Positions 51,720 to 59,531 of a stretch of 64,000 nucleotides of DNA are shown here, one piece after another. The stretch is from Hungatella sp. (GTDB lineage Bacteria; Bacillota; Clostridia; Lachnospirales; Lachnospiraceae), in contig JAAWBS010000033.1 of NCBI GenBank assembly GCA_022792815.1, forward strand, positions 1 through 64,000, given 5' to 3'. Every line of letters starts with the position of its first letter. Position 1 is the first letter of the stretch. The notes under the pieces were generated by a model. That model had not been told where the DNA came from. It did not search any database and was given only the letters and a program-made list of their open reading frames with translations. The position numbers and the translations under genes were made by a program.

Positions 51720-53506
51720 ATGAAGAGGAGAACCATCATAAATTCCGGTCTGAGGTGTTATGTAAAAGCCCGGGCCGTGCTGATGAGGCAGTGGCTGGAG
51801 GATGAAACCACCCATCAGCGGATCATGGACCTGATCGAGGCTACGGCTCTGAGCAGGGGGAGAACGAGAGATTTGATACTTCCTGGGCTGGGGGACTCCA
51901 TGTCCGGGATTTCCGTGTCCCTTCAGATCTTGGATGACGAGCTTTTGGAGGCGGCTTTTGAGGAGATGGTCGGAGGGAACAGTCTGGAGGAGCTTCGGAG
52001 CAGACTGTCCGAGACGGAACAGGTCGCCTTAGAGCCTGTAATCTCTATGGATCACAGGGAGGTCGCTGTGGACTGCACCGGTTTTTTGGTGTACGCAATC
52101 CTGAAAAATTCCAGGTGTCTTCAGGAGCTTCGGGCTTATCTGGAGGTGGGGAAGGACGATTGCTATGAGGCTTACCTGGCTTCCTCCTACACGGACACTC
52201 CCTTTCTGCAGTGGTTTCCAGTGCAGCTTCAGACAGAGGCCCGTCTGTGTCTGGGACTTTTGCAGCGGATTCGTCACAATGACGAGGAGGCCTATCATGT
52301 GTATATGAGGATTGCTTTTCAGGGATATAAGAGGATGCGCAATGAGTTAAAGCGCTGTGGGTGTGTGGATGGCAGTGTGCTGCGGACCCTATCTGAGGAG
52401 GAGGATATCGGATGCCGCCTCTCGATTTTGGTCTTGGGGCTGGTTATGGCTCAGGATATGGGGATCCCCATGGAGGAGGACTATATGTTCTATACGATTT
52501 TGTCCATGCTGCGCTGCTATGAAGAGAAGATGTTTCGCCCCATGGAGGAGGTGGAGATCACCGAGAGAGGAAGGCATCGTCAGGAAGAGTTTGAGAGGTA
52601 CTACAACTGCAATGATTTCCACCGCTGCTATGTGGAATCTGTGGGCAGGAGCCCGGATGGGACAAAGCTGGAGGCTTTGCATCTGGAGTATGAGGAGGAC
52701 TATGACCGGGTTTTCTCCACCTTCAGAATGAATCCCAGAGTCCTCCACGGGATTCGTCTGTCCCGGGAGGAGATTCAGAAGCTGTGCTCGACCGAGAAGG
52801 AGTGGACCTGGAAGGAGTATGAGCCGGTCCTTCTCATGGGGACACTCTGCAAATATATCACCAGGATTTCCAAGACCGAACAGGAGGAGGAAGTGCTGAA
52901 GCTTCGGGAACGGCTCAGAGACTTGCAGAGAGAGGTGCACAACAGCCGGAGACTGATTCAGGGCATGAGAGAACAGACGGCCAAGGCGGCGGCCGAGAGT
53001 GAAAAGTCTGTGAGAGAGCTGAGGGAGTGCAGGGAGGCGGTTCGAAAGAAAAAGGAGCAGATCGCTGCCATAGGAAAGCAGAGAGCGGCAGACAGAAGGG
53101 AGTTGGAGGAACTCCGCAGGTATGTGTACGCCGGGGCGGAGAAGGCCAAGGAGTTCACAGTGGACCCTATCGTGTCACCTCATCAGAGGGAATCCGGGAA
53201 AGACTCGGAGCAGTCTCTGAAGAGATTCTCTCTGAGAGGGAGATCGTGGTGGTGGGAGGCCATGAAAACTGGCAGAGAAGAATCCGGGAGCAGTTCCCTG
53301 GGTGGCAGTACTTATCCGCCGAGAAAAACAATTTTGATGTGAGGATGATTCAGAACAAGAGTATCATCATCATCAATACACTGGTGCTGAAACACAGCTG
53401 TTATTATCGGCTCATGGCCATGAGACGCCCGGAACAGAGGGTTCTGTATGTCAATGAGAACAACCTGGAGCGATTTCTGGAGGAGCTGGGCAGACAGCTT
53501 CTGTAG
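51720..53506 (+). pseudogene. Coiled-coil DUF2325 protein, frameshifted
   Basis: Two frames together make one protein of about 595 residues. The first (51720-53342) is a helical body followed by a long coiled coil (about 395-475: EEEVLKLRERLRDLQREVHN). The second (-1 frame, up to 53506) carries REIVVVGGHENWQRRIREQF, IQNKSIIIINTLVLKHSCYY and NLERFLEELGR, which is the whole DUF2325 domain. Between about 53150 and 53215 the frame must change by -1; no good slippery heptamer is seen there, so a single-base indel (mutation or assembly error) is the simplest reading. DUF2325 proteins are of unknown function. ATG 51720 follows AGGAGGAGATTG. Confidence 0.75.
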
Positions 53507-53530
53507 GATATCCCACAGGCCTGGGCATAA

Positions 53531-53989
53531 TCAGTGGACAGAGAAGTCCAAGGTCAGCTGTTCATAGGGGTCAGGCTCCTTTTTGGGAGTCCCGATCCCT
53601 TCTGCCCGATGGGCGATCTCCATCTGTGCCTTATGGAATTCCATCCGGGCCCGGTTTAAGATGGCAGTCCGCCCTTCCTCTAAGGAGTTCTGATACCAAT
53701 AGAGAAGCAGGGATTCATCGGGACTTAAGAACTTGGTGATGGAATCTCCGGCCTCGTCAGGGCGGATAGCTAAAGAGAGGGGAAGCTGGATGGGGGAGCT
53801 CTCAAAGATAGAGGGGACATTGGTGCCCAAGGCTTTGGCGATGGCCTCCATCTGAGGCATCTTTACATGGAGAATCTGGCCGTTGATGATGCGGTTTAAG
53901 GTTGTAGCGGGAATTCCCGATGCAGCCGATAATTTGGCTCTGCTGATTCCTTTTGCGTTCATGAGTGCGAGCAATCTGTCGTTTTTCAT
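53531..53989 (-). CDS. XRE family transcriptional regulator
   Basis: From the ATG at 53989 (minus strand, CAGAGGATATGGAC) the product has 152 residues. The N-terminal Cro/CI-type HTH reads LLALMNAKGISRAKLSAASG then IPATTLNRIINGQ, with a C-terminal helical region of unknown role (SPDESLLLYWYQNSLEEGRT). It is convergent with the DUF2325 gene and divergent from the tryptophan T-box gene. AGGTT half sites in its own promoter region match the dyad cluster upstream of the DUF2325 gene, which suggests it controls both itself and that gene. Confidence 0.85.
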   Translation of the reverse strand: MKNDRLLALMNAKGISRAKLSAASGIPATTLNRIINGQILHVKMPQMEAIAKALGTNVPSIFESSPIQLPLSLAIRPDEAGDSITKFLSPDESLLLYWYQNSLEEGRTAILNRARMEFHKAQMEIAHRAEGIGTPKKEPDPYEQLTLDFSVH

Positions 53990-54038
53990 GTCCATATCCT
54001 CTGGCTTGTAAGGTTTCGTTTGGTCTGAATTTACTTGT

Positions 54039-54067
54039 ATTTTACCATGAAAAAGCAGTACAGGCAA
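54039..54067 (-). promoter_or_regulatory. Promoter of the XRE regulator gene
   Basis: On the minus strand TTGCCT, 17 bases, TAAAAT. AGGTTTCGTT (54011-54020) lies in its leader and AGGTTGCA (54083) and AGGTTAAAATA (54100) just upstream. Confidence 0.65.
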
Positions 54068-54114
54068 GGACTATAGTTATAGAGGTTGCAGACCGAAAAA
54101 GGTTAAAATATTTC

Positions 54115-54143
54115 TTGACTTTTCAGAAAAATTGTTTTATTCT
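54115..54143 (+). promoter_or_regulatory. Promoter of the tryptophan T-box transcript
   Basis: TTGACT, 17 bases, TATTCT. Start is expected near 54150, directly ahead of the T-box leader. Confidence 0.75.
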
Positions 54144-54149
54144 ATCCAC

Positions 54150-54427
54150 AAGTTCATATGTCACAAACCGTTGATCAGGAGTAGTACCTGTGGGGAACAT
54201 GTACAGAGAGCGGCAGATGGTGGGACTGCAGCCATGGGAAAGACAGGGAATGGACCTGAGAGGGCGATCTGAAACTTGGGGAGTAGGTGAGACGTGGCTG
54301 CACGTTACAGCAGAGCGTGTATGGTTGTACACGGTGAGAGTGCATTCCCGGAAGGCCCGGGGATGAATTTAGGTGGCACCGCAGAGGTAACTTCTGTCCT
54401 AATCAGTGATTGGGATGGGAGTTTTTT
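54150..54427 (+). promoter_or_regulatory. T-box riboswitch, specifier UGG (tryptophan)
   Basis: The leader has the T-box AGGTGGCACCGCAG at 54371-54384 and a terminator stem CTTCTGTCCTAATC-AGT-GATTGGGATGGGAG followed by TTTTTT (54391-54427). Stem I is recognisable from GATCAGGAGTAGTA to CTGAGAGGGCGA; on its 3' side GGGAATGGACC places UGG (54251-54253) where specifier codons sit. Uncharged tRNA-Trp would stabilise the antiterminator and switch on the gene below. The downstream gene is a tryptophan synthase beta chain, in keeping with the specifier. Confidence 0.88.
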
Positions 54428-54501
54428 GTTTTATTAGGAAATTGTGTCCTATAAAGCGAAATCTCCGGGCTGTACACTTTGTGCTTGGGGAAAACGGCTG
54501 C

Positions 54502-54744
54502 ACCTATACCACTAAGATAGCTAATTGCGAAAGTCAAAGCCCGGAGAATATTCTGACCATATATTCCATACAAAGCCTTCGTACACCAAGCATTCCGCTG
54601 AGCCCAGTAGGACAAAAAACACTCGGGCAGAGGGCCCTCCTGTTTTTTATGGTCTCAGCTCCATGGTGTAATGGCTTTTCCTGGAACATATGGTCAGAAT
54701 ATTCAGCCAAGTTTTGAGTTTCGCAATTACCTATACCACTAAGA
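54502..54744. mobile_element. MITE-like palindromic element, copy B, with flanking direct repeats
   Basis: This 211-bp segment (54518-54728) matches copy A at 2324-2537 over nearly its whole length with scattered differences, some of which are compensated in the other arm (GACCATATATTCC with GGAACATATGGTC). Ends are AATTGCGAAAGTCAAA and TTTTGAGTTTCGCAATT. The flanks are the same 16 bases on both sides (ACCTATACCACTAAGA at 54502-54517 and 54729-54744). It sits between the T-box terminator and the ribosome binding site of the trpB gene, so it is transcribed as part of that mRNA. Confidence 0.72.
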
Positions 54745-54761
54745 GAAAGAAAGGAGTCAAC

Positions 54762-56135
54762 ATGAAAAAGGAAATCCCTTACAAGATCTATCTGGAAGAG
54801 CAGGAGATGCCAAAGGCATGGTACAATGTCCGCGCGGACATGAAGAAAAAGCCGGCCCCTCTCTTAAACCCGGAGACCTTAAAGCCAATCACAGTAAAGG
54901 AACTGTCCGGCATCTTCTGTGAGGAGTTGGCAAAGCAGGAGCTGGATGATGTCACCCCATATTTTGACATCCCGGAGGAGATCCGAAATTTCTACCGGAT
55001 GTACCGCCCGTCCCCTCTTGTTCGGGCTTACTGTTTGGAGGAGAAACTGGAAACTCCGGCTCACATATACTACAAGTTCGAGGGCAACAACACGTCGGGA
55101 AGCCACAAGCTGAATTCCGCCATCGCCCAGGCCTATTATGCCAAGAGACAGGGGCTGAGAGGAGTGACCACGGAGACAGGGGCAGGACAGTGGGGAACTG
55201 CGCTGTCTATGGCCTGCGCTTACTTAGGGCTGGACTGCCAGGTCTACATGGTGAAGTGCTCCTATGAGCAGAAGCCCTTCCGCCGCGAGGTGATGAGGAC
55301 TTACGGCGCCAATGTCACTCCGTCGCCGTCCATGACCACGGAGGTGGGAAGAAGGATTAATGCCCAGTTCCCGGGAACCTCGGGAAGCCTGGGTTGCGCC
55401 ATCTCCGAGGCGGTGGAGGCTGCCATGGGCCAGGAGGGATATCGCTATGTGCTGGGCTCTGTGCTGAATCAGGTGCTCCTGCACCAGTCTGTGATCGGCC
55501 TGGAGACCAAGGCGGCTCTGGATAAGTACGGCATCAAGGCAGACACCATCATCGGCTGTGCAGGCGGCGGTTCCAACCTGGGAGGACTGATCTCTCCCTT
55601 TGCCGGCCAGATGCTGAAAGGGGAGGCGGATTACGAGATCATCGCCGTGGAGCCGGCGTCCTGTCCCAGCCTGACAAGAGGAGTCTACGCCTATGATTTC
55701 TGCGACACCGGAAAGGTGTGTCCTCTGTCCAAAATGTATACGCTGGGGAGCAGCTTTATCCCGTCGGCAAACCATTCCGGCGGCCTCAGATACCACGGCA
55801 TGAGTTCCACCGTATCCGAGCTGTATGACCAGGGGCTTTTGATTGCCAGAAGCGTAGAGCAGACCGAGGTGTTCAAGGCGGCCCAGATGTTTGCGAAGGT
55901 GGAGGGAATCCTTCCCGCCCCGGAGAGCAGCCATGCCATCAAGGTGGCTGTCGATGAGGCTCTCAAGTGCAGGGAGACAGGGGAGGAGAGGACCATTGTC
56001 TTCGGACTTACGGGAACCGGATATTTTGACATGGTGGCTTATCAGAAGTTTAATGACGGTCAGATGTCCGACTATATCCCGACAGAGGAGGAGCTGGAGA
56101 AATCCTTTGCCGCACTGCCGCATATCCCGGTGTAG
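54762..56135 (+). CDS. trpB: Tryptophan synthase beta chain, TrpB2 type
   Basis: A 457-residue PLP enzyme. The Schiff-base Lys is in NTSGSHKLNSA (about 116), the phosphate loop is GCAGGGSNLGG (about 265-273) and GVTTETGAGQWGTALSMA is the indole-site region. Length, the N-terminal extension and absence of a trpA neighbour fit the TrpB2 group, which makes Trp from indole and serine without the alpha subunit. The start follows GAAAGGAGTCAAC; the ORF-track start lies in the MITE. Control by a UGG T-box says the cell treats it as a tryptophan-supply gene. Confidence 0.88.
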   Translation: MKKEIPYKIYLEEQEMPKAWYNVRADMKKKPAPLLNPETLKPITVKELSGIFCEELAKQELDDVTPYFDIPEEIRNFYRMYRPSPLVRAYCLEEKLETPAHIYYKFEGNNTSGSHKLNSAIAQAYYAKRQGLRGVTTETGAGQWGTALSMACAYLGLDCQVYMVKCSYEQKPFRREVMRTYGANVTPSPSMTTEVGRRINAQFPGTSGSLGCAISEAVEAAMGQEGYRYVLGSVLNQVLLHQSVIGLETKAALDKYGIKADTIIGCAGGGSNLGGLISPFAGQMLKGEADYEIIAVEPASCPSLTRGVYAYDFCDTGKVCPLSKMYTLGSSFIPSANHSGGLRYHGMSSTVSELYDQGLLIARSVEQTEVFKAAQMFAKVEGILPAPESSHAIKVAVDEALKCRETGEERTIVFGLTGTGYFDMVAYQKFNDGQMSDYIPTEEELEKSFAALPHIPV

Positions 56136-56184
56136 TCACACTGCTGCCGTACAGAGTGTTCTAAATGGTTCTTGGATTCCGATC

Positions 56185-56239
56185 AAGGCCCAAGAAAGCG
56201 CCGCCTCTTGTCACGGAGACAGCGCTTTCTTGGGCCTTT
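56185..56239. terminator. Bidirectional terminator between trpB and the ATPase gene
   Basis: AAGGCCCAAGAAAGCGC and GCGCTTTCTTGGGCCTT form a perfect 17-bp stem with a 20-base loop, between two convergent genes. Confidence 0.8.
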
Positions 56240-56244
56240 GAAGT

Positions 56245-58005
56245 TCAGCCGCGATAGCGGTTGAGACAGGCATAAAGTTCCTGGATCCTGGGTTTGGCCA
56301 AGCCGCAGGGGACATAGGAGGAGCAGAAAGGCTCCCATCCTTTTTTTTCTAAGGTGTCATACAGCCAGCTTACCACCTGGCGCACCGTCTTCTTCCCGTC
56401 GATCACCTGCTCTACGCCGCAGCGCAGCAGATGAGCCAAGGCGTTTAACTGTTCTGAGTCTGCCAGTTGTTCCACATATCTCAGATCCACGGTCTCTCTG
56501 TCCAAAGAGAAGGAATCTCGTCCAAAGGTTTTGATCTTCTTGTGTTCCCGTTTGTTTTCCGAGCCGCGTCCCGAGTCGCCGCCGCGTCCCCGGCCGTATC
56601 CCCGGTCACCGCCTTCCCGTCCGTGGGAGGTCTGCCGCGGGGCAGAGGGAAGAGCCCGATGGAAATCGGGAATGTGGAAGTCAGGAGCCTGGATCCTGGG
56701 GGCAGTGTGATCTTTGCAGAGCTCTTTCACCCGGCCCGTGATGTCCATGGGGCGATAGCTGTCCATCTGCAGGATGGTGTCAGCGATGTAGAAGAAGGCG
56801 CCGGAGCTTCCCGCCACCAGGATGGTGGACACGCCTGCCTTCTCGTACAGATCTCTTGCCCGCTCCAAAAAGGGAGTAATAGGCTCTTTCTCCCGGCTGA
56901 TGACCTGCTGCATAAATTCATCCCGGACCATGAAGTTGGTGGCAGAGGTGTCCTCGTCGATGAGAAACAGGCCGCAGCCGGCTTCCATGCCCTCAATGAC
57001 TCCTGCCGCCTGGGAGGTGCTTCCGCTGGCATCCTCGGAGGAGAAGCAGAAGGTGTCCTTCTTGTTGGGCAGATCCCGGATAAACAGGGAGATATCTACC
57101 TGGCGGATGGAACGTCCGTCCTCTGCCCTCAGTTTCAGAGCCGTGTCGTCGGTGATCACATACTCCCGTCCGTCCCCGGCGATGTGGTTGTACACCCCCA
57201 TCTGCAGGGCCTCCAGGAGTGTGGACTTTCCGTGGTATCCGCCGCCTACAATGAGGGTGATCCCCCGGCGAAGCCCCATGCCTTTTATGACCCCTCTGTG
57301 GGGAAGCGTCAGGGTCACCTCCAGGGTATCAGGGGAGGTGAAGGGTACACTGCCCTTCATGGGAAGATCAGAGACACCGCTTTTTCTGGGGAGTATGGAG
57401 CCGTTGGCCACAAAGGCGGACAGATCATGGTCCCTTAGATAGCTACGGATATAGTCCTGATCCTCCGAGAGAAAGATGGCCTGTTCCACTTTCCTGCTAT
57501 CCAGTCTTTTATAGAAGAAACTGTTCTCCACACATCGGGGAAGAAAGTCAAAGAGGATCTTCTCCAGCTCACCTGCATTGATGGTGCGGCCGAAGGCGGG
57601 GAATCCTACGTGGAACCGGGCGATGATCTTCTGGTCCGTGATCTGGCAGGCACTCCGCGCCAGGACCTCCTGCCCGCACCTGGTGATGGAGAGAAGGCCG
57701 CTTTTCCCGGAACCCTTGGCCTTGAAATTGTAATCTTCAAATTGGGAAGAGAACTGTCTGGTCAGATGATCCTCCAGAGCCCTGCGGGCCGGGGCCTTCT
57801 CGTAGGTGGAGAGGGGGAAGCCGGCATCTTTGTGGAGAATCTCGACGTGGAGGCTGGAGGGGGAGGCAAAGGGGTCCCCCTGGACGTGGTCGATGGACAG
57901 CACAAAGCTGCCGAACTGCCAGGTGCCTGCCAGAGACTTGTAGGCAGGATAACTTTTATGGTCAACAGACCGCAGCAGAGTGCGAAGTTCGTTAGATGAT
58001 TTCAT
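56245..58005 (-). CDS. ABC-class P-loop ATPase (PF09818-type)
   Basis: A 586-residue soluble protein. Walker A is GGGYHGKSTLLEALQ (about 252-260), with VITDDTALKLRAEDGRSIRQ after it and Walker B-like GCGLFLIDEDTSATNFMVRD. This is the 'predicted ATPase of the ABC class' family, widespread in bacteria and of unknown role, sometimes mislabelled as an isoprenoid isomerase. A Gly/Arg-rich stretch (GREGGDRGYGRGRGGDSGRG) near residue 460 splits the protein and may bind nucleic acid. No neighbours share the transcript. Confidence 0.8.
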   Translation of the reverse strand: MKSSNELRTLLRSVDHKSYPAYKSLAGTWQFGSFVLSIDHVQGDPFASPSSLHVEILHKDAGFPLSTYEKAPARRALEDHLTRQFSSQFEDYNFKAKGSGKSGLLSITRCGQEVLARSACQITDQKIIARFHVGFPAFGRTINAGELEKILFDFLPRCVENSFFYKRLDSRKVEQAIFLSEDQDYIRSYLRDHDLSAFVANGSILPRKSGVSDLPMKGSVPFTSPDTLEVTLTLPHRGVIKGMGLRRGITLIVGGGYHGKSTLLEALQMGVYNHIAGDGREYVITDDTALKLRAEDGRSIRQVDISLFIRDLPNKKDTFCFSSEDASGSTSQAAGVIEGMEAGCGLFLIDEDTSATNFMVRDEFMQQVISREKEPITPFLERARDLYEKAGVSTILVAGSSGAFFYIADTILQMDSYRPMDITGRVKELCKDHTAPRIQAPDFHIPDFHRALPSAPRQTSHGREGGDRGYGRGRGGDSGRGSENKREHKKIKTFGRDSFSLDRETVDLRYVEQLADSEQLNALAHLLRCGVEQVIDGKKTVRQVVSWLYDTLEKKGWEPFCSSYVPCGLAKPRIQELYACLNRYRG

Positions 58006-58078
58006 ATCGGATTCACTCGTTCCTTTCTCAGAATTATGGATAAACTATACCATATGCCGGCCGCTGACTGCAATCCTT

Positions 58079-59323
58079 TTATGTCTCTTTGGCCTCTTCT
58101 TTGGCCAGGGCCTGCATATACCGATGCATGGATTCTGCCACCACCTTGCTGTGCGCCACGGCTTCCACCACGGTTCTGGCTCCGTTGACCACATCTCCGG
58201 AGGCGAAGATTCCCGGTCTGGTGGTATGGCCTGTCTCGTCCGCCACCAAAAGCCCCCGCGTGTTGGCCTTGAGACCCTCTGTGGTGCTGACGATCCGGTT
58301 CTGAGGTCCCTGGCTGATGGAGATGATGACACTGTCAGCGGGATAGAGCTTCTGGGAATTCGGAACATCTGCAAGGCTTCCGTCTTCCTGTTCCCGCACA
58401 TCCTTGAAGATGACGCCCTCATCGGTGATCTCCACAGGCGCCTTGTTGTACTCGAATCGGACACCTTCCAGCTGGGCATAGCTGAATTCGTGGTGACTTG
58501 CCGCCACGTTCCGGGTCAGGGAGAAGCAGGTGAGGGACCGGACTCCCTTGCGGATGGCGGTTCTCGCCACATCCATGGCGGCATTGCCTGCCCCGATGAC
58601 GATGACCCTCTCGCCCAAATCATAGCTGTCCGGATTGTTCAGATAATTGATGCCGAAGTGGACGTGTCCGAACGTCTCGCCCTTGATGTGGAGTGCATTG
58701 GGCTTCCACACGCCGGTTCCCACGAAAATAGCCTTGTAGCCGTCCCGAAGCAGATCGTCCACCCCGATAGCCCCGCCGATGTGGGTGTTTGGGCGGAACT
58801 TGATGCCTTTCAGATCCACATGGCGGTATTTGAAATCGTCGAGAACGGATTTGGGAAGCCGGAATTCCGGGATGCCGTAGCGGAGCACACCGCCGATTTT
58901 GTCCTTTCCCTCAAAAATGGTTACATCATATCCGTATCTGGCCAGGATCACGGCAATGGTCAGGCCTGCCGGGCCAGAACCGATGATGGCGGCCTTGATC
59001 CCGTTGGAGAGAGAGGGGCCCTTTGTCATCTTGCTGGCGTAGGTGGAGGAAATATAGTTTTCGATGGTGGAGAAATGGACCGGAGCCCCCTTTTTGCCCA
59101 GAACGCAGTGACCCTCGCACTGATTTTCGTGGTTGCACACAAGGCTGCACACCGTGGTTAGAGGATTGTTCTCAAAAAGGATTTTCCCGGCTTCGTCCAG
59201 TTTCTTGTCCTTCAACAGCCGGATGACCTCGGGGATGGGAGTGTGTATGGGACACCCCTTCTGACATTGAGGAACCTTGCATCCGAGACAGCGGTCTGCC
59301 TCGTCCATAACGTGTAATGCCAT
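58079..59323 (-). CDS. NAD(P)-dependent flavin oxidoreductase, GltD/NfnB-like
   Basis: A 414-residue flavoprotein. The N-terminal iron-sulfur domain has CLGCKVPQCQKGCP and CSLVCNHENQCEGHC; the FAD site is IIGSGPAGLTIAVILARYGY and the NAD(P) site IVIGAGNAAMDVARTAIRKG. It matches the small-subunit family shared by glutamate synthase, NADH-dependent ferredoxin:NADP oxidoreductase and sulfide dehydrogenase. No large subunit (GltB or NfnA) is adjacent, so the partner is unknown. A cre-like site lies 26 nt upstream. Confidence 0.85.
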   Translation of the reverse strand: MALHVMDEADRCLGCKVPQCQKGCPIHTPIPEVIRLLKDKKLDEAGKILFENNPLTTVCSLVCNHENQCEGHCVLGKKGAPVHFSTIENYISSTYASKMTKGPSLSNGIKAAIIGSGPAGLTIAVILARYGYDVTIFEGKDKIGGVLRYGIPEFRLPKSVLDDFKYRHVDLKGIKFRPNTHIGGAIGVDDLLRDGYKAIFVGTGVWKPNALHIKGETFGHVHFGINYLNNPDSYDLGERVIVIGAGNAAMDVARTAIRKGVRSLTCFSLTRNVAASHHEFSYAQLEGVRFEYNKAPVEITDEGVIFKDVREQEDGSLADVPNSQKLYPADSVIISISQGPQNRIVSTTEGLKANTRGLLVADETGHTTRPGIFASGDVVNGARTVVEAVAHSKVVAESMHRYMQALAKEEAKET

Positions 59324-59348
59324 AATAATAGAACCTTTCCTTTCGTAT

Positions 59349-59362
59349 TGTAAGCGCTTTCC
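59349..59362 (-). promoter_or_regulatory. Cre-like site (carbon catabolite control)
   Basis: TGTAAGCGCTTTCC agrees with the CcpA operator consensus TGWAARCGYTWWCW at 13 of 14 positions. It sits between the divergent GltD-like and fusion-protein genes, close to the former, so CcpA could repress or roadblock it. Confidence 0.55.
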
Positions 59363-59460
59363 TTTTCAACTTCTCCAGTTTATCACAACAAGGACGGGAA
59401 TGCCATGGGGCTTCCTGCACTTTTTGAGATACAGCAGATGATTTTCTTAAGTTTGCGGAG

Positions 59461-59489
59461 TTGCACATCGGTCTGCTTCATGATAAAAT
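59461..59489 (+). promoter_or_regulatory. Promoter of the CoADR fusion gene
   Basis: TTGCAC, 17 bases, TAAAAT, about 42 nt ahead of the start codon. Confidence 0.65.
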
Positions 59490-59531
59490 CGACTTTACGA
59501 GACGACAATCTTTACAAGGAGGGGGTTAGCT

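Noticed and set aside
53040-53060. AAGAAAAAG as a -1 slippery site in the DUF2325 gene
   Set aside because: A shift here would replace at least 30 residues of good coiled coil by a Gly/Arg-rich non-protein-like stretch, so the true frame change must be further downstream.
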